A stretch of DNA of 64,000 bases from an uncultured Christensenellaceae bacterium (GTDB lineage Bacteria; Bacillota; Clostridia; Christensenellales; Aristaeellaceae): NCBI GenBank assembly GCA_905234985.1, contig CAJOJQ010000019.1, positions 1 through 64,000 on the forward strand, given 5' to 3'. Shown one piece after another: positions 1 through 8,608 of the stretch (positions within the stretch are counted from its first letter, which is position 1; every line of letters starts with the position of its first letter). A model generated the notes under the pieces. That model was not told where the DNA came from. It worked only from the letters and a program-made list of their open reading frames with translations, and ran no database searches. The position numbers were made by a program, and so were the translations under genes.

Positions 1-167
1 ACGGCAGCGGCGCGCTCCTGTTCCCCGGCCATTGCGGTCAGAACGGCTACGGCAACGAAAGGGCGGAATTCCTGTACCCCTATATCGAAACCATCCCCAA
101 TGAACTGTATCTCGCGCCTATCAAGGACGGCATGGCGGATATGACCCAGGCCGTGCAGGTCAAGTAA
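1..167 (+). CDS. 3' end of an unidentified protein (partial)
   Basis: An open frame (codons in phase with position 3) runs in from the left edge and stops with TAA at 165-167, giving the last 54 residues of a protein whose start lies outside the window. The tail reads GSGALLFPGHCGQNGYGNER and ends QAVQVK; it has no membrane segment and I do not recognise a family. The next gene starts 66 bases downstream on the same strand, so the two may be co-transcribed. Function unknown. Confidence 0.55.
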   Translation, partial: GSGALLFPGHCGQNGYGNERAEFLYPYIETIPNELYLAPIKDGMADMTQAVQVK

Positions 168-233
168 CAACGAACATACCGGGAGGGCATGGGACAGCCT
201 GTGCCCTCCTTTTTTGCAATACGGAGGCTGAAA

Positions 234-1352
234 ATGAAACGAATGATGGTCTTTTTTCTGCTTGCGGCGATGCTTCTTTCGGCGTCCGGCATGGCGGAAA
301 CCAAGTATATGACGATGCGGGAAGTGCATGACGAAGTCGCGGCCCAATATCCCGACGGTTGGCAGGAAACGATCCAGACGAAATGGCGCACTGTCGAAAT
401 CCATACCCCGGTGATCGTGCCGGACGCGGACAAATGCCCCGTCCTGGCGCTGCAATTGATCGAAGATCATCCTGATCTTGCCGCGTTGCCGGGTGAGGGC
501 TGGAAGGATGAAACAACTGCCGACAGTTGGGTGCGTGCCTCCAGGCCTGACACGGAAAAAGCGCCCGGCACGAAAAACTCCGAAATCGATTCTCACCATT
601 TTTACGCCCCGGTGGACCTGGATATGGTATGGGACGGCTACGGCGGGAAAACCCTGGGAGCACTGCTCCGGGAAGGCGGGGATTTGCTGGAAGCCGCCTG
701 CGGCGAAAAATACAGCTGGGACATGGAGCATCCCTTTGATGTGATGTTCAATACCCGCACCCGGGGGAAGGAAACCTGGACCACCGGACTTTCCATGTCG
801 GCTTACCAGACTTTCCACGGCATCCCCTATTTGTACAGCATCAGCCATTATCTCACCTACGATATCAACAAGCAAAATGTATCTTATCCCGACGTGCTGT
901 ACCAAATCAGCCCCTTTGGAAACGTCCACTTCGTGTATCAGCCGGTGCAATCCGAGGTGATGGAAGAGGATATTCCCCTATGCAGCTTTGAAGTCATCAA
1001 AGATGCGCTGCGTAAGGAAATCGACGCGGGGCACATCCGGAACATCCTGGAAATCCGCTTCGGCTACACCTCGGCCAACCGCAGCAAGGATGCAAACGAT
1101 CCTGTCAGCGTCACCCGGCCTGTATGGCAGGTGGAGGTATGGTGGTGCAACAAAGGCGTGTCGGAAATGAAGCCGGACGATCCCGATTATCCCGCCAACA
1201 GCAGGGGAAAGCGGGAATGTGTGCGCATGATCTTTGACGCTCAAACTGGGAAAATAATCAGTATGGTCGGGGACGCGCTGCCCACACAGAAGCGGATCAA
1301 GGATATTGGTTATTTCCAGGGTTATCTCACATGGGAGGATGTGAAAAAATGA
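234..1352 (+). CDS. exported protein of unknown function, paralogue A
   Basis: Predicted product of 372 residues. The start is placed at ATG 234, because GGAGG lies about 8 bases upstream and this gives a clean signal peptide (MKRMMVFFLLAAMLLSASG followed by MAE); an in-frame start at 189 has no such support. The mature part is soluble. It is clearly paralogous to the next gene: both share an N-terminal T(M/I)RE(V/L) motif, a P(V/I)I(V/I)PD(A/V)D..PVL block near residue 65, and a conserved (C/V)(S/P)FE segment followed by G(H/L)IR.I near residue 275. The stop overlaps the start of the paralogue (ATGA), so the pair is translationally coupled. No known enzyme motif was seen. Confidence 0.8.
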   Translation: MKRMMVFFLLAAMLLSASGMAETKYMTMREVHDEVAAQYPDGWQETIQTKWRTVEIHTPVIVPDADKCPVLALQLIEDHPDLAALPGEGWKDETTADSWVRASRPDTEKAPGTKNSEIDSHHFYAPVDLDMVWDGYGGKTLGALLREGGDLLEAACGEKYSWDMEHPFDVMFNTRTRGKETWTTGLSMSAYQTFHGIPYLYSISHYLTYDINKQNVSYPDVLYQISPFGNVHFVYQPVQSEVMEEDIPLCSFEVIKDALRKEIDAGHIRNILEIRFGYTSANRSKDANDPVSVTRPVWQVEVWWCNKGVSEMKPDDPDYPANSRGKRECVRMIFDAQTGKIISMVGDALPTQKRIKDIGYFQGYLTWEDVKK

Positions 1353-2494
1353 AGAGGTTGATTGTCTGGATGCTGATGTTGATGATGCTTCCCGTAGGGT
1401 CGGCCTTCGCAAAAGAGAAGGATTGGACAATCAGGGAATTGTACGATCTGTATCAGGGCCAGCGCTGGCAAGGGGAATACGCAAGTACTCGGGGAGAAAC
1501 CGTCGTTGTGGATGCGCCCATCATCATTCCCGACGTGGACTCCGCGCCAGTGCTCCGTGTAGGTGATTATCCTATTCTGGACGCTGCCCTTTGCGATGCC
1601 TATGGCACATACCCAAGGCCATACCGGAATGGTGTGCCCTGGGCAAGGTCGGATGATGGCTGTACGCTGGCTATGCGTCAGTATTGGGAATTTGAAATTC
1701 CCGATCAATATGCGGGGAAATCCAATTTCGGTGAAGAAGTATATCTGTCCGAAGAAATCGACTGGAGCCTTCACGCGGAAAACAATGATATGACCATGGG
1801 TGAAGCGTATGAACTGCTGACAGCCCGATTAAGCGATATATTGACTGCATATGGCAGCGGCGGCATTGAATTACAACTGCGGGATGCTTATACAATGGGC
1901 TTATACCGGAACAAGGATAATAAGCCGCTGGTGGATCATCGCGGCTATGGCTTTGACTTGAAACAAATGGTCCGCGGGATTCCAGCTTTGGGAAACGCCC
2001 ATCTGACCTATCAGCACGGGCGTATGCGCATAAGCTACCGTTGGGAGAGCGTCTATGACAATTGGATCAATCTGGAAATGAGTTCCCCCACCTCCTATAG
2101 TATGTCCGTCAAGCTATGGCAGGAAGAGGACTGCCTCTATGAGGATATACCGCTTGTCCCCTTTGAAACTGGAAAAGCCGTAATAGAAAAAATGATTTCG
2201 GATGGGCTGATCCGTCATATCCGCAGGGTTCAGCTTGGCTATGTCGCTTATGTAGAGCCAGATCACAACACAAAGCATTGGATTCTGGTGCCGACCTGGG
2301 TTGTGGATTGTGACTGGTTTCCTGACGCGAAAGATGATTTCTGGAAGGAAGAATTTGAGAACGAGGCGAACCCTTATCGTCGCAGCGGCGCTCATTTGCT
2401 TTACATCAATGCCCAGACCGGCAAATTGCTTGATCCTATGGATATGTCCAGGACACGCAGCGACGCGCCGAAAATAGTTCCCTGGGAAAAGTAA
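1349..2494 (+). CDS. exported protein of unknown function, paralogue B
   Basis: Predicted product of 381 residues beginning MKRLIVWMLMLMMLPVGSAF, a typical signal peptide. The ATG at 1349 overlaps the stop of the upstream paralogue by four bases, with GGGAGG about 10 bases upstream. It aligns with the upstream gene in the same blocks (TIRELYD, PIIIPDVDSAPVL, LVPFETGKAVIEKMISDGL, then IRHIRRVQLGY). The core regions keep similar spacing while the middle parts have diverged, which suggests an old tandem duplication of a secreted or envelope protein. No catalytic signature or lipobox was recognised. The gene is followed by an AT-rich non-coding stretch with a strong hairpin. Confidence 0.8.
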   Translation: MKRLIVWMLMLMMLPVGSAFAKEKDWTIRELYDLYQGQRWQGEYASTRGETVVVDAPIIIPDVDSAPVLRVGDYPILDAALCDAYGTYPRPYRNGVPWARSDDGCTLAMRQYWEFEIPDQYAGKSNFGEEVYLSEEIDWSLHAENNDMTMGEAYELLTARLSDILTAYGSGGIELQLRDAYTMGLYRNKDNKPLVDHRGYGFDLKQMVRGIPALGNAHLTYQHGRMRISYRWESVYDNWINLEMSSPTSYSMSVKLWQEEDCLYEDIPLVPFETGKAVIEKMISDGLIRHIRRVQLGYVAYVEPDHNTKHWILVPTWVVDCDWFPDAKDDFWKEEFENEANPYRRSGAHLLYINAQTGKLLDPMDMSRTRSDAPKIVPWEK

Positions 2495-2822
2495 TTTTTT
2501 GAGGCATCCATATATTTGCATACTGTAAAAACTCGGCGATTGTCTCCAGCTTACAACTGGCTTATCGCCGAGTTCTTTCCTAAAGAAATCCGCTGATACT
2601 CATGTTGCTGTTATCCTTCATAATAGAAGTAAACGCCTCCTAAGTTCCTATGTTGACGTTAGCCGGGCGCAGATTATGTAGTAAAAAACAAATCTGTGAA
2701 TTTTAGCGTGCGTCATTAGTTTTTTCCTTTTCAGATTGTTTTCTCGAAAACCATTGCCAGTGAGCAACAATTGAAAGAGAAAATATTAAGGGCGTTCCCT
2801 ATAGAACATTATTCTGTAATTT
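2495..2822. other. AT-rich intergenic stretch with hairpin-box repeat
   Basis: No credible gene was found here on either strand. The stretch opens with a strong inverted repeat (2530-2574) described separately, and base composition drops visibly relative to the flanking GC-rich genes from about here to 5400. Confidence 0.6.
2530..2630 (+). repeat. hairpin-plus-box repeat, copy A
   Basis: Perfect 11-bp arms AACTCGGCGAT (2530-2540) and ATCGCCGAGTT (2564-2574) enclose an inner CCAG/CTGG stem with unequal bulges. The hairpin is followed by TTCTTTCCTAAAGAAATC, then CGCTG, and farther on CTTCATAAT. Copy B at 5320-5423 has a different arm sequence but the same architecture and the same following box. 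It may act as a terminator for the exported-protein pair, but the T-run is weak (CTTTCC). The compensated arms with a conserved tail suggest a structured repeat or an element end. Confidence 0.6.
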
Positions 2823-3161
2823 TTGAAAAACATGAATATTGACGAGGGAAATTATTTTGACCGGCGGATACATGATGATATAAACGAAATCATCAAGGAT
2901 ATGCGGGAAACGCACAAAGGACGCAGCGAAAGCGCGTCGGATGATCCGCAATATGATCCCGTGAGAGTAATGGAAAGCGTCTTTGATGATCTTGCCAATT
3001 TCAAAGGCAGTCCTTCCGAAAAAGCCGTCATGATTTTCTGCAAGCAGAATCAAATCATTTACTCCAAACTGACCGATGAAGAAAAGCTGTGGCTGTTCAA
3101 TATCATGGATAAATCCAAATTGTTGAAAAGGCTGGTGTCCCAGCGGGGAAAGAAGAAATAG
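2823..3161 (+). CDS. small hypothetical protein
   Basis: Up to 112 residues from TTG 2823, or 109 from ATG 2832. Neither start has a convincing ribosome binding site, and an in-frame TAA lies two codons upstream. The protein is soluble, charged and probably helical, with a central DDPQYDPVRVMESVFDDLAN segment and a lysine-rich end. Codon use in the body looks coding. It stands alone at the left edge of the AT-rich patch. It may be a remnant of a larger gene or a real small protein with a poor start; no family was recognised. Confidence 0.45.
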   Translation: MKNMNIDEGNYFDRRIHDDINEIIKDMRETHKGRSESASDDPQYDPVRVMESVFDDLANFKGSPSEKAVMIFCKQNQIIYSKLTDEEKLWLFNIMDKSKLLKRLVSQRGKKK

Positions 3162-3344
3162 AGGTGCAGACGTCCATGCATCCTTTTTATTTTTGAAAAG
3201 AATGTACAAAACAAGGAAGGCTCAAGCCATTGTGAACAATAATTGACTTCACTTAATCTTTCTTTGAAGAGGATTGATTTACAAAAGTAGTAGACAGTGC
3301 TATAATTCTATTCGACCGATATCCAAAGCAGGGGGAATGCCCTT

Positions 3345-4166
3345 ATGGCAAAAAAGAAAAAAACGTCGAAGAAGTTCTCTGGTGGTGTTTTCAGGAGGAA
3401 AAATGATTCGATTCAGAACAGTCAATCACGCTCATATAAAAAACAAGAGCAAGCGCAAGTTCCAGTATCTACTACGGAACCGCAATCAGACATAAGAAAA
3501 CTTTTTGATAAAGAACCAATTATCAATGTTCTGCTCTACGAGTACCAAGTCACGCATAACCGTGTGTTTAAACAGATCTCACAGTACGAAGACATAAATG
3601 TCAAAATACTGATGTTAGTTGGTGTTTTGTTATTCTTTGGAATTTCTTTTTTTTCTACGAATGATAGCTATATTAACATCTTTGTCAATGCTACTTTCAT
3701 AATTGCGTTACCGATTATCGCTATTTGCTCCGTTCTTCTGGCCTTAGCCGATCTGGTGAAAGTTATGATCCTTGGAGACTATCTGAAGATTATTGAAAAT
3801 AAAATCGACACTATTTTTGAAGAGCAGGCAAGAGGATTCGATTTTCCAAGAGGTCGTGTCCTCGACTGGGAATACTGGCGAGTTCATTACGGCCACGCCC
3901 ACGGCATTGGAATTCTTTCCGAAATTTCCTTTTCCATGATCGTCGTCATCCTAATCGTTTTTGTCTCGTTCTATTCAGCTTTGATACGGCTGAACTATAT
4001 TAGAAATACCATCCTATCCTCAAAGCAGTATCCTTTTTTCAATACAGCGTTTATCTTATTGGTAGTATTATTTGCTCTCTGTCTTTTCCTTAGTATTATT
4101 GGGTTTGCTATTCGCAGAAGGAACACTTTAAAAAATTCGGAGAATGATAAACTCACTTACGAATAA
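3345..4166 (+). CDS. four-TM membrane protein of unknown function
   Basis: 273 residues. ATG 3345 is preceded by AGGGGG at a suitable distance. The first ~60 residues are Lys/Gln-rich and cytoplasmic-looking; a soluble segment follows (DKEPIINVLLYEYQVTHNRV), then two closely spaced membrane helices (about residues 86-105 and 112-140), a loop of ~60 residues with an HYGHAHG stretch, and two more helices (about 196-217 and 228-252) before a charged tail. The arrangement suggests a membrane effector or sensor, but no family can be named. Codon use is AT-rich like the next gene. 25 bases separate it from the phosphodiesterase, so the two may form an operon. Confidence 0.75.
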   Translation: MAKKKKTSKKFSGGVFRRKNDSIQNSQSRSYKKQEQAQVPVSTTEPQSDIRKLFDKEPIINVLLYEYQVTHNRVFKQISQYEDINVKILMLVGVLLFFGISFFSTNDSYINIFVNATFIIALPIIAICSVLLALADLVKVMILGDYLKIIENKIDTIFEEQARGFDFPRGRVLDWEYWRVHYGHAHGIGILSEISFSMIVVILIVFVSFYSALIRLNYIRNTILSSKQYPFFNTAFILLVVLFALCLFLSIIGFAIRRRNTLKNSENDKLTYE

Positions 4167-4191
4167 TCATAGTAAAATGGAGGTATGAACA

Positions 4192-5064
4192 ATGAGACAA
4201 ATCAATAAGTGTCAAAATGAAAAAACAAAAAAACGAAGAGGCAAGACAATGAAACTCATAATATGCATATTCATTTTTTTTCTGCTTCCTTTACTGATTG
4301 CCTTGCTGCTCTTTGGAAACTATCGAAGGAACTACTGTAGTGGCACATGCCCATCCTGGATGAAGGAGTATCACTTCGCGCACAGAGGAATCATATCAGA
4401 TGCAAATACGGATGAGAATTCCATGGGTGCCTTCAGAAATGCAGTTGACGCAGGCTATGCAATTGAGCTTGATTTACGGTTTACGAAGGATATGATACCC
4501 ATGGTCATCCATGACAACAATTTGTCTCGGATGTGTGGCGTAGATAAGAAGTTATCTGATCTCACTTATGAGGAAGCGAGACAATTAACATATCTAAAAT
4601 CTGGCGAACCAATCGTAGCTTTGGAAGATGTTCTAAACTATGTTGCAGGAAGAGTTCCTTTACTGATTGAGATAAAAGCATATCACATTCCTGGAGAATT
4701 TGAGGAAAATATAGTTAAAATTCTTTCCGGGTATGATGGGCTTTTTGCGATTCAATCCTACAATCCGTTCGCTTTAAACTTCGTAAAGAATATAGATCCC
4801 AGTATAACGGTCGGATTGCTCTTGGATGATGTGCCAGGTCTTCCGCATTATAAGAGAGGTAGAATTCTGAAAGATAATCTTTTCTGCTTTATATGCCGCC
4901 CGGCTTTTATAACCTACAATATAGAACTTGTTGAACCACACGAGTTAGATCTGTTTCGGACTCCTGATCACATCGTTATCGGTTTCCTATTCAGCGAAGA
5001 AGACATCGAAAAAGACAATTATAAAGACCTTGTGGATGGAATCGTGTTTGAGCGAAATCCGTAA
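4192..5064 (+). CDS. membrane-anchored glycerophosphodiester phosphodiesterase
   Basis: 290 residues of the GDPD family, which hydrolyses glycerophosphodiesters to glycerol-3-phosphate and an alcohol using a metal-dependent TIM barrel. One N-terminal membrane helix (about residues 21-42) should anchor the catalytic domain. Family residues visible are HRG at 64-66, EN at 74-75, E92 and D94 in AIELDLRF, and the second catalytic His in VIHDNN at ~107; EIKAY near 165 matches the third metal/catalytic strand. ATG 4192 has GGAGG eight bases upstream; ATG 4249 would begin right at the helix and is a weaker alternative. It follows the 4-TM protein closely and shares its AT-rich codon use. Confidence 0.85.
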   Translation: MRQINKCQNEKTKKRRGKTMKLIICIFIFFLLPLLIALLLFGNYRRNYCSGTCPSWMKEYHFAHRGIISDANTDENSMGAFRNAVDAGYAIELDLRFTKDMIPMVIHDNNLSRMCGVDKKLSDLTYEEARQLTYLKSGEPIVALEDVLNYVAGRVPLLIEIKAYHIPGEFEENIVKILSGYDGLFAIQSYNPFALNFVKNIDPSITVGLLLDDVPGLPHYKRGRILKDNLFCFICRPAFITYNIELVEPHELDLFRTPDHIVIGFLFSEEDIEKDNYKDLVDGIVFERNP

Positions 5065-5319
5065 TACGGATGGCTATGAATTCAGCACAGCCCAAATTTA
5101 CATTAACAGAATATATAATAATTTTTTGCTTTTTTCCATAACAATGTATTAGACGATGCTATAAAGAAATCAAGTTCATCATATTTTTCCCTCTACGCAG
5201 TTCCAGAATTAATAGAAAAGTTCCAAAGGAGAGTTATACTAAATCTATCCAGTATTCTTCCGTTTTACCATCACAAAAGATAAATTCTTTCTTCTTCTCT
5301 TAGTCTCAATACAAGTATA

Positions 5320-5866
<547 letters not shown>

Positions 5867-5889
5867 TCATGAGTAAGATGTCGTGTACA

Positions 5890-6541
5890 TTATGTCACAC
5901 CCGCGGCCCGTTCGACGTTTTCGTATTCGATCCATTTCGTTCGGAATCCGACCCAGCCAAAAATTCCTTTGGAAAAGCGGTTGTATTCCTTCAAGTCCAA
6001 AATCGCGCCGACCATCTGCCGGGTCATCAGCCGGAAATCTCTTGCCCCCTCCACCAGCTTGATATCGCTCATCCTGTTGAAAGCATGATAAAACGAACGG
6101 GCAAAAAACTGCGGACGGGCGGTTCTCCCTTCCGCGTCGACCGTCTGGCGGCCGCGCAGTCGTATTCGCCGGTCAATAATTCATCCAGCATCCGGGGAAG
6201 CAGGGAAGGGGGGGCCTGCAAGTCCGCGTCGAGCAGGGCGACATAGTCCCCCCCCCGAAGGCGGCGGATAAACCCGCGTAGATCGCGGCTTCTTTTCCGA
6301 AATTCCGGCTGAATGAAACATAACGGACGCGCTGATCCGCCGCCCGATACGTTTTCAACAATTTTAGCGTGCCGTCAGAGCTTCCGCCGTCCACAAAAAT
6401 GAATTCAAAATCCGTTTGATGCGAAAGCTTCATTTCTTCGGCGATTTTGCAAATTTCCCTGTAGAAGAAAGGAAGAGATTCTTCTTCGTTGTAGCAGGGA
6501 ACCACAAGGCTGAGCTTTATTTCTTTCATTTCTCCATGCAA
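5890..6541 (-). pseudogene. GtrB-type family 2 glycosyltransferase, frameshifted and truncated
   Basis: Three consecutive pieces of one GT2 protein (polyprenyl-phosphate glycosyltransferase type) are visible in different frames. The first (6541 to about 6250) has SLVVPCYNEEESLPFFY and VDGGSSDGTL, the nucleotide-sugar fold. The DADLQAPP metal motif and LLDE continue in a second frame after a nine-base C run on the + strand (6248-6256). A third frame, entered at a T run near 6108, gives FFARSFYHAFNRMSDIKLVE and YNRFSKGIFGWVG. The frame ends after ENVERAAGVT, before the C-terminal membrane helices found in the family. Two homopolymer length changes plus truncation make it a pseudogene, unless the runs are sequencing errors; truncation would remain. 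Confidence 0.8.
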
Positions 6542-6546
6542 TAGAC

Positions 6547-6594
6547 AGGCTGCTGTCCATTGGTTGATGAACGGCAGCCTATACTGGTCAGTAT
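6547..6594. repeat. short hairpin and palindrome between divergent remnants
   Basis: AGGCTGC (6547-6553) pairs with GCAGCCT (6574-6580), and ATACTGGTCAGTAT (6581-6594) is a perfect 6-2-6 palindrome. It lies between the oxidoreductase stop and the glycosyltransferase remnant; it could be a terminator stem or an old operator. Confidence 0.35.
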
Positions 6595-6630
6595 TGCTTG
6601 TAACGTGCGGCTTGTTTCAGCCTTTGAGCA

Positions 6631-7800
6631 TCAGATTTCGGGAATGGTGATTTCGATTTCCCGGCCAATTTCGGCGGATTTCATGATGCCGTCGATAATG
6701 GCCTGGTTGTACAGGATCTGGGAGGAAGGAACGGGGGCCTGGCCGCCCTCCTTCACCGCGTCCAGGAAGGAGCGGATCTTCATTTCAAACAGGGGCTTGG
6801 GGGCGGGCAGGATGGGGATTTTGGTTTCGGTCTGCAATCCCGCCACGTCGGTGTACAGGGTCATTTCCCCGCCCACGGTGCCGTTCCAGCATTCGGTGGA
6901 GGGGATGCGCAGCGCGCCCTTCTTGCCCAAGATCACCGTGTCGCCGGGAGTGTCCAGGTGCATGGCCCAGGAAATGCGGAAGTCCAGGATCACGCCGCCC
7001 TCCAAGCGGATAAAGGCGGCGGCGAAATCGTCCACGTTGAAGCGGGCGGCGTTTTCCTCCGCCGTGTGATCCTGGTCGGGGCGGCTGTAGAGGGGATTGG
7101 TGCCGAAGAAGTTGGAGGTATAGCCCGTTACCGTCAGGGGCTTGGGATAGCCGATGGCGTTCAGAACCATATCTAAGCTGTAGCAGCCGATATCGCCCAG
7201 CGCGCCCACGCCGGCGGTCTTTTTCTCGATGAAGGTGCTGTTGGGGATGCCGCGCCTGCGACCGCCGCCCGTCTGGATATAGTAGATTTCGCCAAGCTCC
7301 CCGGATTCCACGATCTTCTTGATCTGCTGCATGTTGGGGTCCATGCGGGGCTGGAAGCCGATGGACAGGATCTTTCCGCTGGACTTTTCGGCTTTCATCA
7401 CCGCCACGGCCTCCTCTAAGGTAACGGTGAAGGGCTTTTCCAGCAGCACGTGTACCCCCGCGTTCAGGGCGTCGATGGCGCACTGGGCGTGGGTCATGTT
7501 GTAGGTGCAGATGGAAACGGCGTCCAGCTGTTCGTTCGCCAGCATGGAGGCGTGATCGGGATAAAAATGAATATTGGAAGCGTCTATCCCGTTCCGCTGG
7601 CAGAATTTCTCCGCCTTGCCGGGGATCAGGTCGGCCATGGCCACCACTTCCGCGTCCGGGAATTTCACGAACTGGCGCATGTGTTCTTCCGCGATCCAGC
7701 CGGTGCCGATCAGACCCACCCGCACCTTTTTGCTGGCGTCCACGGCCTTTTCCTCGATGGCCTGCATGGTTTGGTTCAGTACAGAATCGTCCTTTGCCAT
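6631..7800 (-). CDS. Gfo/Idh/MocA family NAD(P)-dependent oxidoreductase
   Basis: 389 residues. The start is taken at the ATG at 7800, preceded by AAAGGAGG; the longer frame has no ribosome site. VRVGLIGTGWIAEEHMRQF (about residues 27-45) is the Rossmann dinucleotide motif, and the family EKPFT (here VLLEKPFTVTLEEA) motif carries the conserved Lys. The GFQPRMDP and GDIGCYSLD segments match the substrate-binding C-terminal half of sugar or inositol dehydrogenases. Substrate cannot be read from sequence; sugars, cyclitols or their derivatives are likely. It is monocistronic, with a bidirectional terminator upstream at 7917-7944 separating it from the peptide genes. Confidence 0.88.
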   Translation of the reverse strand: MAKDDSVLNQTMQAIEEKAVDASKKVRVGLIGTGWIAEEHMRQFVKFPDAEVVAMADLIPGKAEKFCQRNGIDASNIHFYPDHASMLANEQLDAVSICTYNMTHAQCAIDALNAGVHVLLEKPFTVTLEEAVAVMKAEKSSGKILSIGFQPRMDPNMQQIKKIVESGELGEIYYIQTGGGRRRGIPNSTFIEKKTAGVGALGDIGCYSLDMVLNAIGYPKPLTVTGYTSNFFGTNPLYSRPDQDHTAEENAARFNVDDFAAAFIRLEGGVILDFRISWAMHLDTPGDTVILGKKGALRIPSTECWNGTVGGEMTLYTDVAGLQTETKIPILPAPKPLFEMKIRSFLDAVKEGGQAPVPSSQILYNQAIIDGIMKSAEIGREIEITIPEI

Positions 7801-7906
7801 TAGAGATTTCCTCCTTTGCGCGCGTAACACCGTATATAAGTGTCCTTCCGCGCTTCATTATACATGAGGGGCGGAGGATTGTCGAGAGTAAAAATGTTGT
7901 TTTTCC

Positions 7907-7944
7907 GAAAAAAGAACGCCTGCGCAAAATGCAGGCGCTTTTTT
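7907..7944. terminator. bidirectional intrinsic terminator
   Basis: CGCCTGC (7917-7923) and GCAGGCG (7931-7937) form a stem with a 7-base loop, flanked by an A-rich run on the left and a T-run on the right, so it can end transcription from both directions. On the - strand it sits just after the small peptide operon. Confidence 0.7.
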
Positions 7945-7968
7945 GAAATATGGATGGCGCGGGAAGGA

Positions 7969-8109
7969 TCACTTCGGCTTTCTTTTTTCCCTGTCATAAA
8001 ACCCAAAGCTGGCCCCTCCGGCGGCCTTTTCCGCTTCCTCTTCGGTCATCTCAACTTTTTCGTCCTTGGGGGTTTCTTCCTGATTCACCTTTTTGTTGGG
8101 ATCGTTCAT
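7969..8109 (-). CDS. small Gly-Gly-leader-type peptide, paralogue 1
   Basis: 46 residues, too short for routine gene finding: an N-terminal half MNDPNKKVNQEETPKDEK, then VEMTEEEAEKAAGG and a short C-terminal segment ASFGFYDREKRKPK. AAGGAGG lies eight bases before the ATG. It is a clear paralogue of the gene at 8186-8344; the first ~33 residues are conserved up to and including the GG, while the tails differ. An acidic T(E/D).EAE..AAGG stretch resembles the double-glycine leaders of bacteriocins, peptide pheromones and other exported peptides, cleaved after GG by C39-peptidase ABC exporters. No such exporter is present in this window. Function is inferred only. Confidence 0.72.
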   Translation of the reverse strand: MNDPNKKVNQEETPKDEKVEMTEEEAEKAAGGASFGFYDREKRKPK

Positions 8110-8185
8110 GGTTCGCTCCTCCTTCATGCCGGACGGTGATTCGGCAGCCTTGCTTCCGAATTTGCCCTTATTCTGTCATGAACTA

Positions 8186-8344
8186 TCACGCGCGTTTTAT
8201 ATTCGGAGTCTTGCTGATGCCAGGTCTTTCGACCCTAGTGAAGCCTGCGCCGCCGGCGGCGTTTTCCGCTTCGCTGTCCGTGATCTGAATCCTTTCGTCC
8301 TTGGAGGTTTCTTCCGGATTCACCTTTTTGTTCTGATCGTTCAT
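8186..8344 (-). CDS. small Gly-Gly-leader-type peptide, paralogue 2
   Basis: 52 residues: MNDQNKKVNPEETSKDERIQ, then ITDSEAENAAGG and a basic tail AGFTRVERPGISKTPNIKRA. AAGGAGG precedes the ATG by eight bases, and a near-consensus promoter lies at 8403-8431. It is first in a two-gene operon with the paralogue at 7969-8109, 76 bases apart, closed by a terminator. The tail after GG is 20 residues, net positive and free of Cys, so a simple linear exported peptide would fit better than a lantibiotic. The neighbours (murC divergently, an oxidoreductase downstream) give no clue to function. Confidence 0.72.
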   Translation of the reverse strand: MNDQNKKVNPEETSKDERIQITDSEAENAAGGAGFTRVERPGISKTPNIKRA

Positions 8345-8402
8345 GATTCGTTCCTCCTTCGATATCGTCGTTTGGCGTTTTCTTGCTTTCCCGCTTGCTC
8401 AC

Positions 8403-8431
8403 ATTATAGCACGGGACGCGGGCGAAAACAA
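8403..8431 (-). promoter_or_regulatory. sigma-A-type promoter of the small peptide operon
   Basis: On the - strand TTGTTT (8426-8431) and a perfect TATAAT (8403-8408) are separated by 17 bases, about 60 bases upstream of the peptide start codon at 8344. Confidence 0.7.
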
Positions 8432-8547
8432 GCGTTTTTTGCGTTGGCGCCCCGGCACGGTGTTTTCGCTTTTATATACGCGCGGATAGAACGCGGCGGC
8501 AGTCGAAATTGAAAATTTCCCGCCCAAACGGGCCGCGAAAGTCCCTC

Positions 8548-8577
8548 TTGATATTTGAACCGGGTTCGTCGTATAAT
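8548..8577 (+). promoter_or_regulatory. sigma-A-type promoter of murC
   Basis: TTGATA (8548-8553) and TATAAT (8572-8577) with an 18-base spacer, about 30 bases before the murC start. Confidence 0.7.
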
Positions 8578-8608
8578 ATCAGCGATAATAATGCCTATGA
8601 GGTGGAGT

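Noticed and set aside
2530-2574. Integron attC-like site, because of an imperfect hairpin with unequal bulges
   Set aside because: The GTTRRRY/RYYYAAC core motifs are absent and no tyrosine integrase is present.
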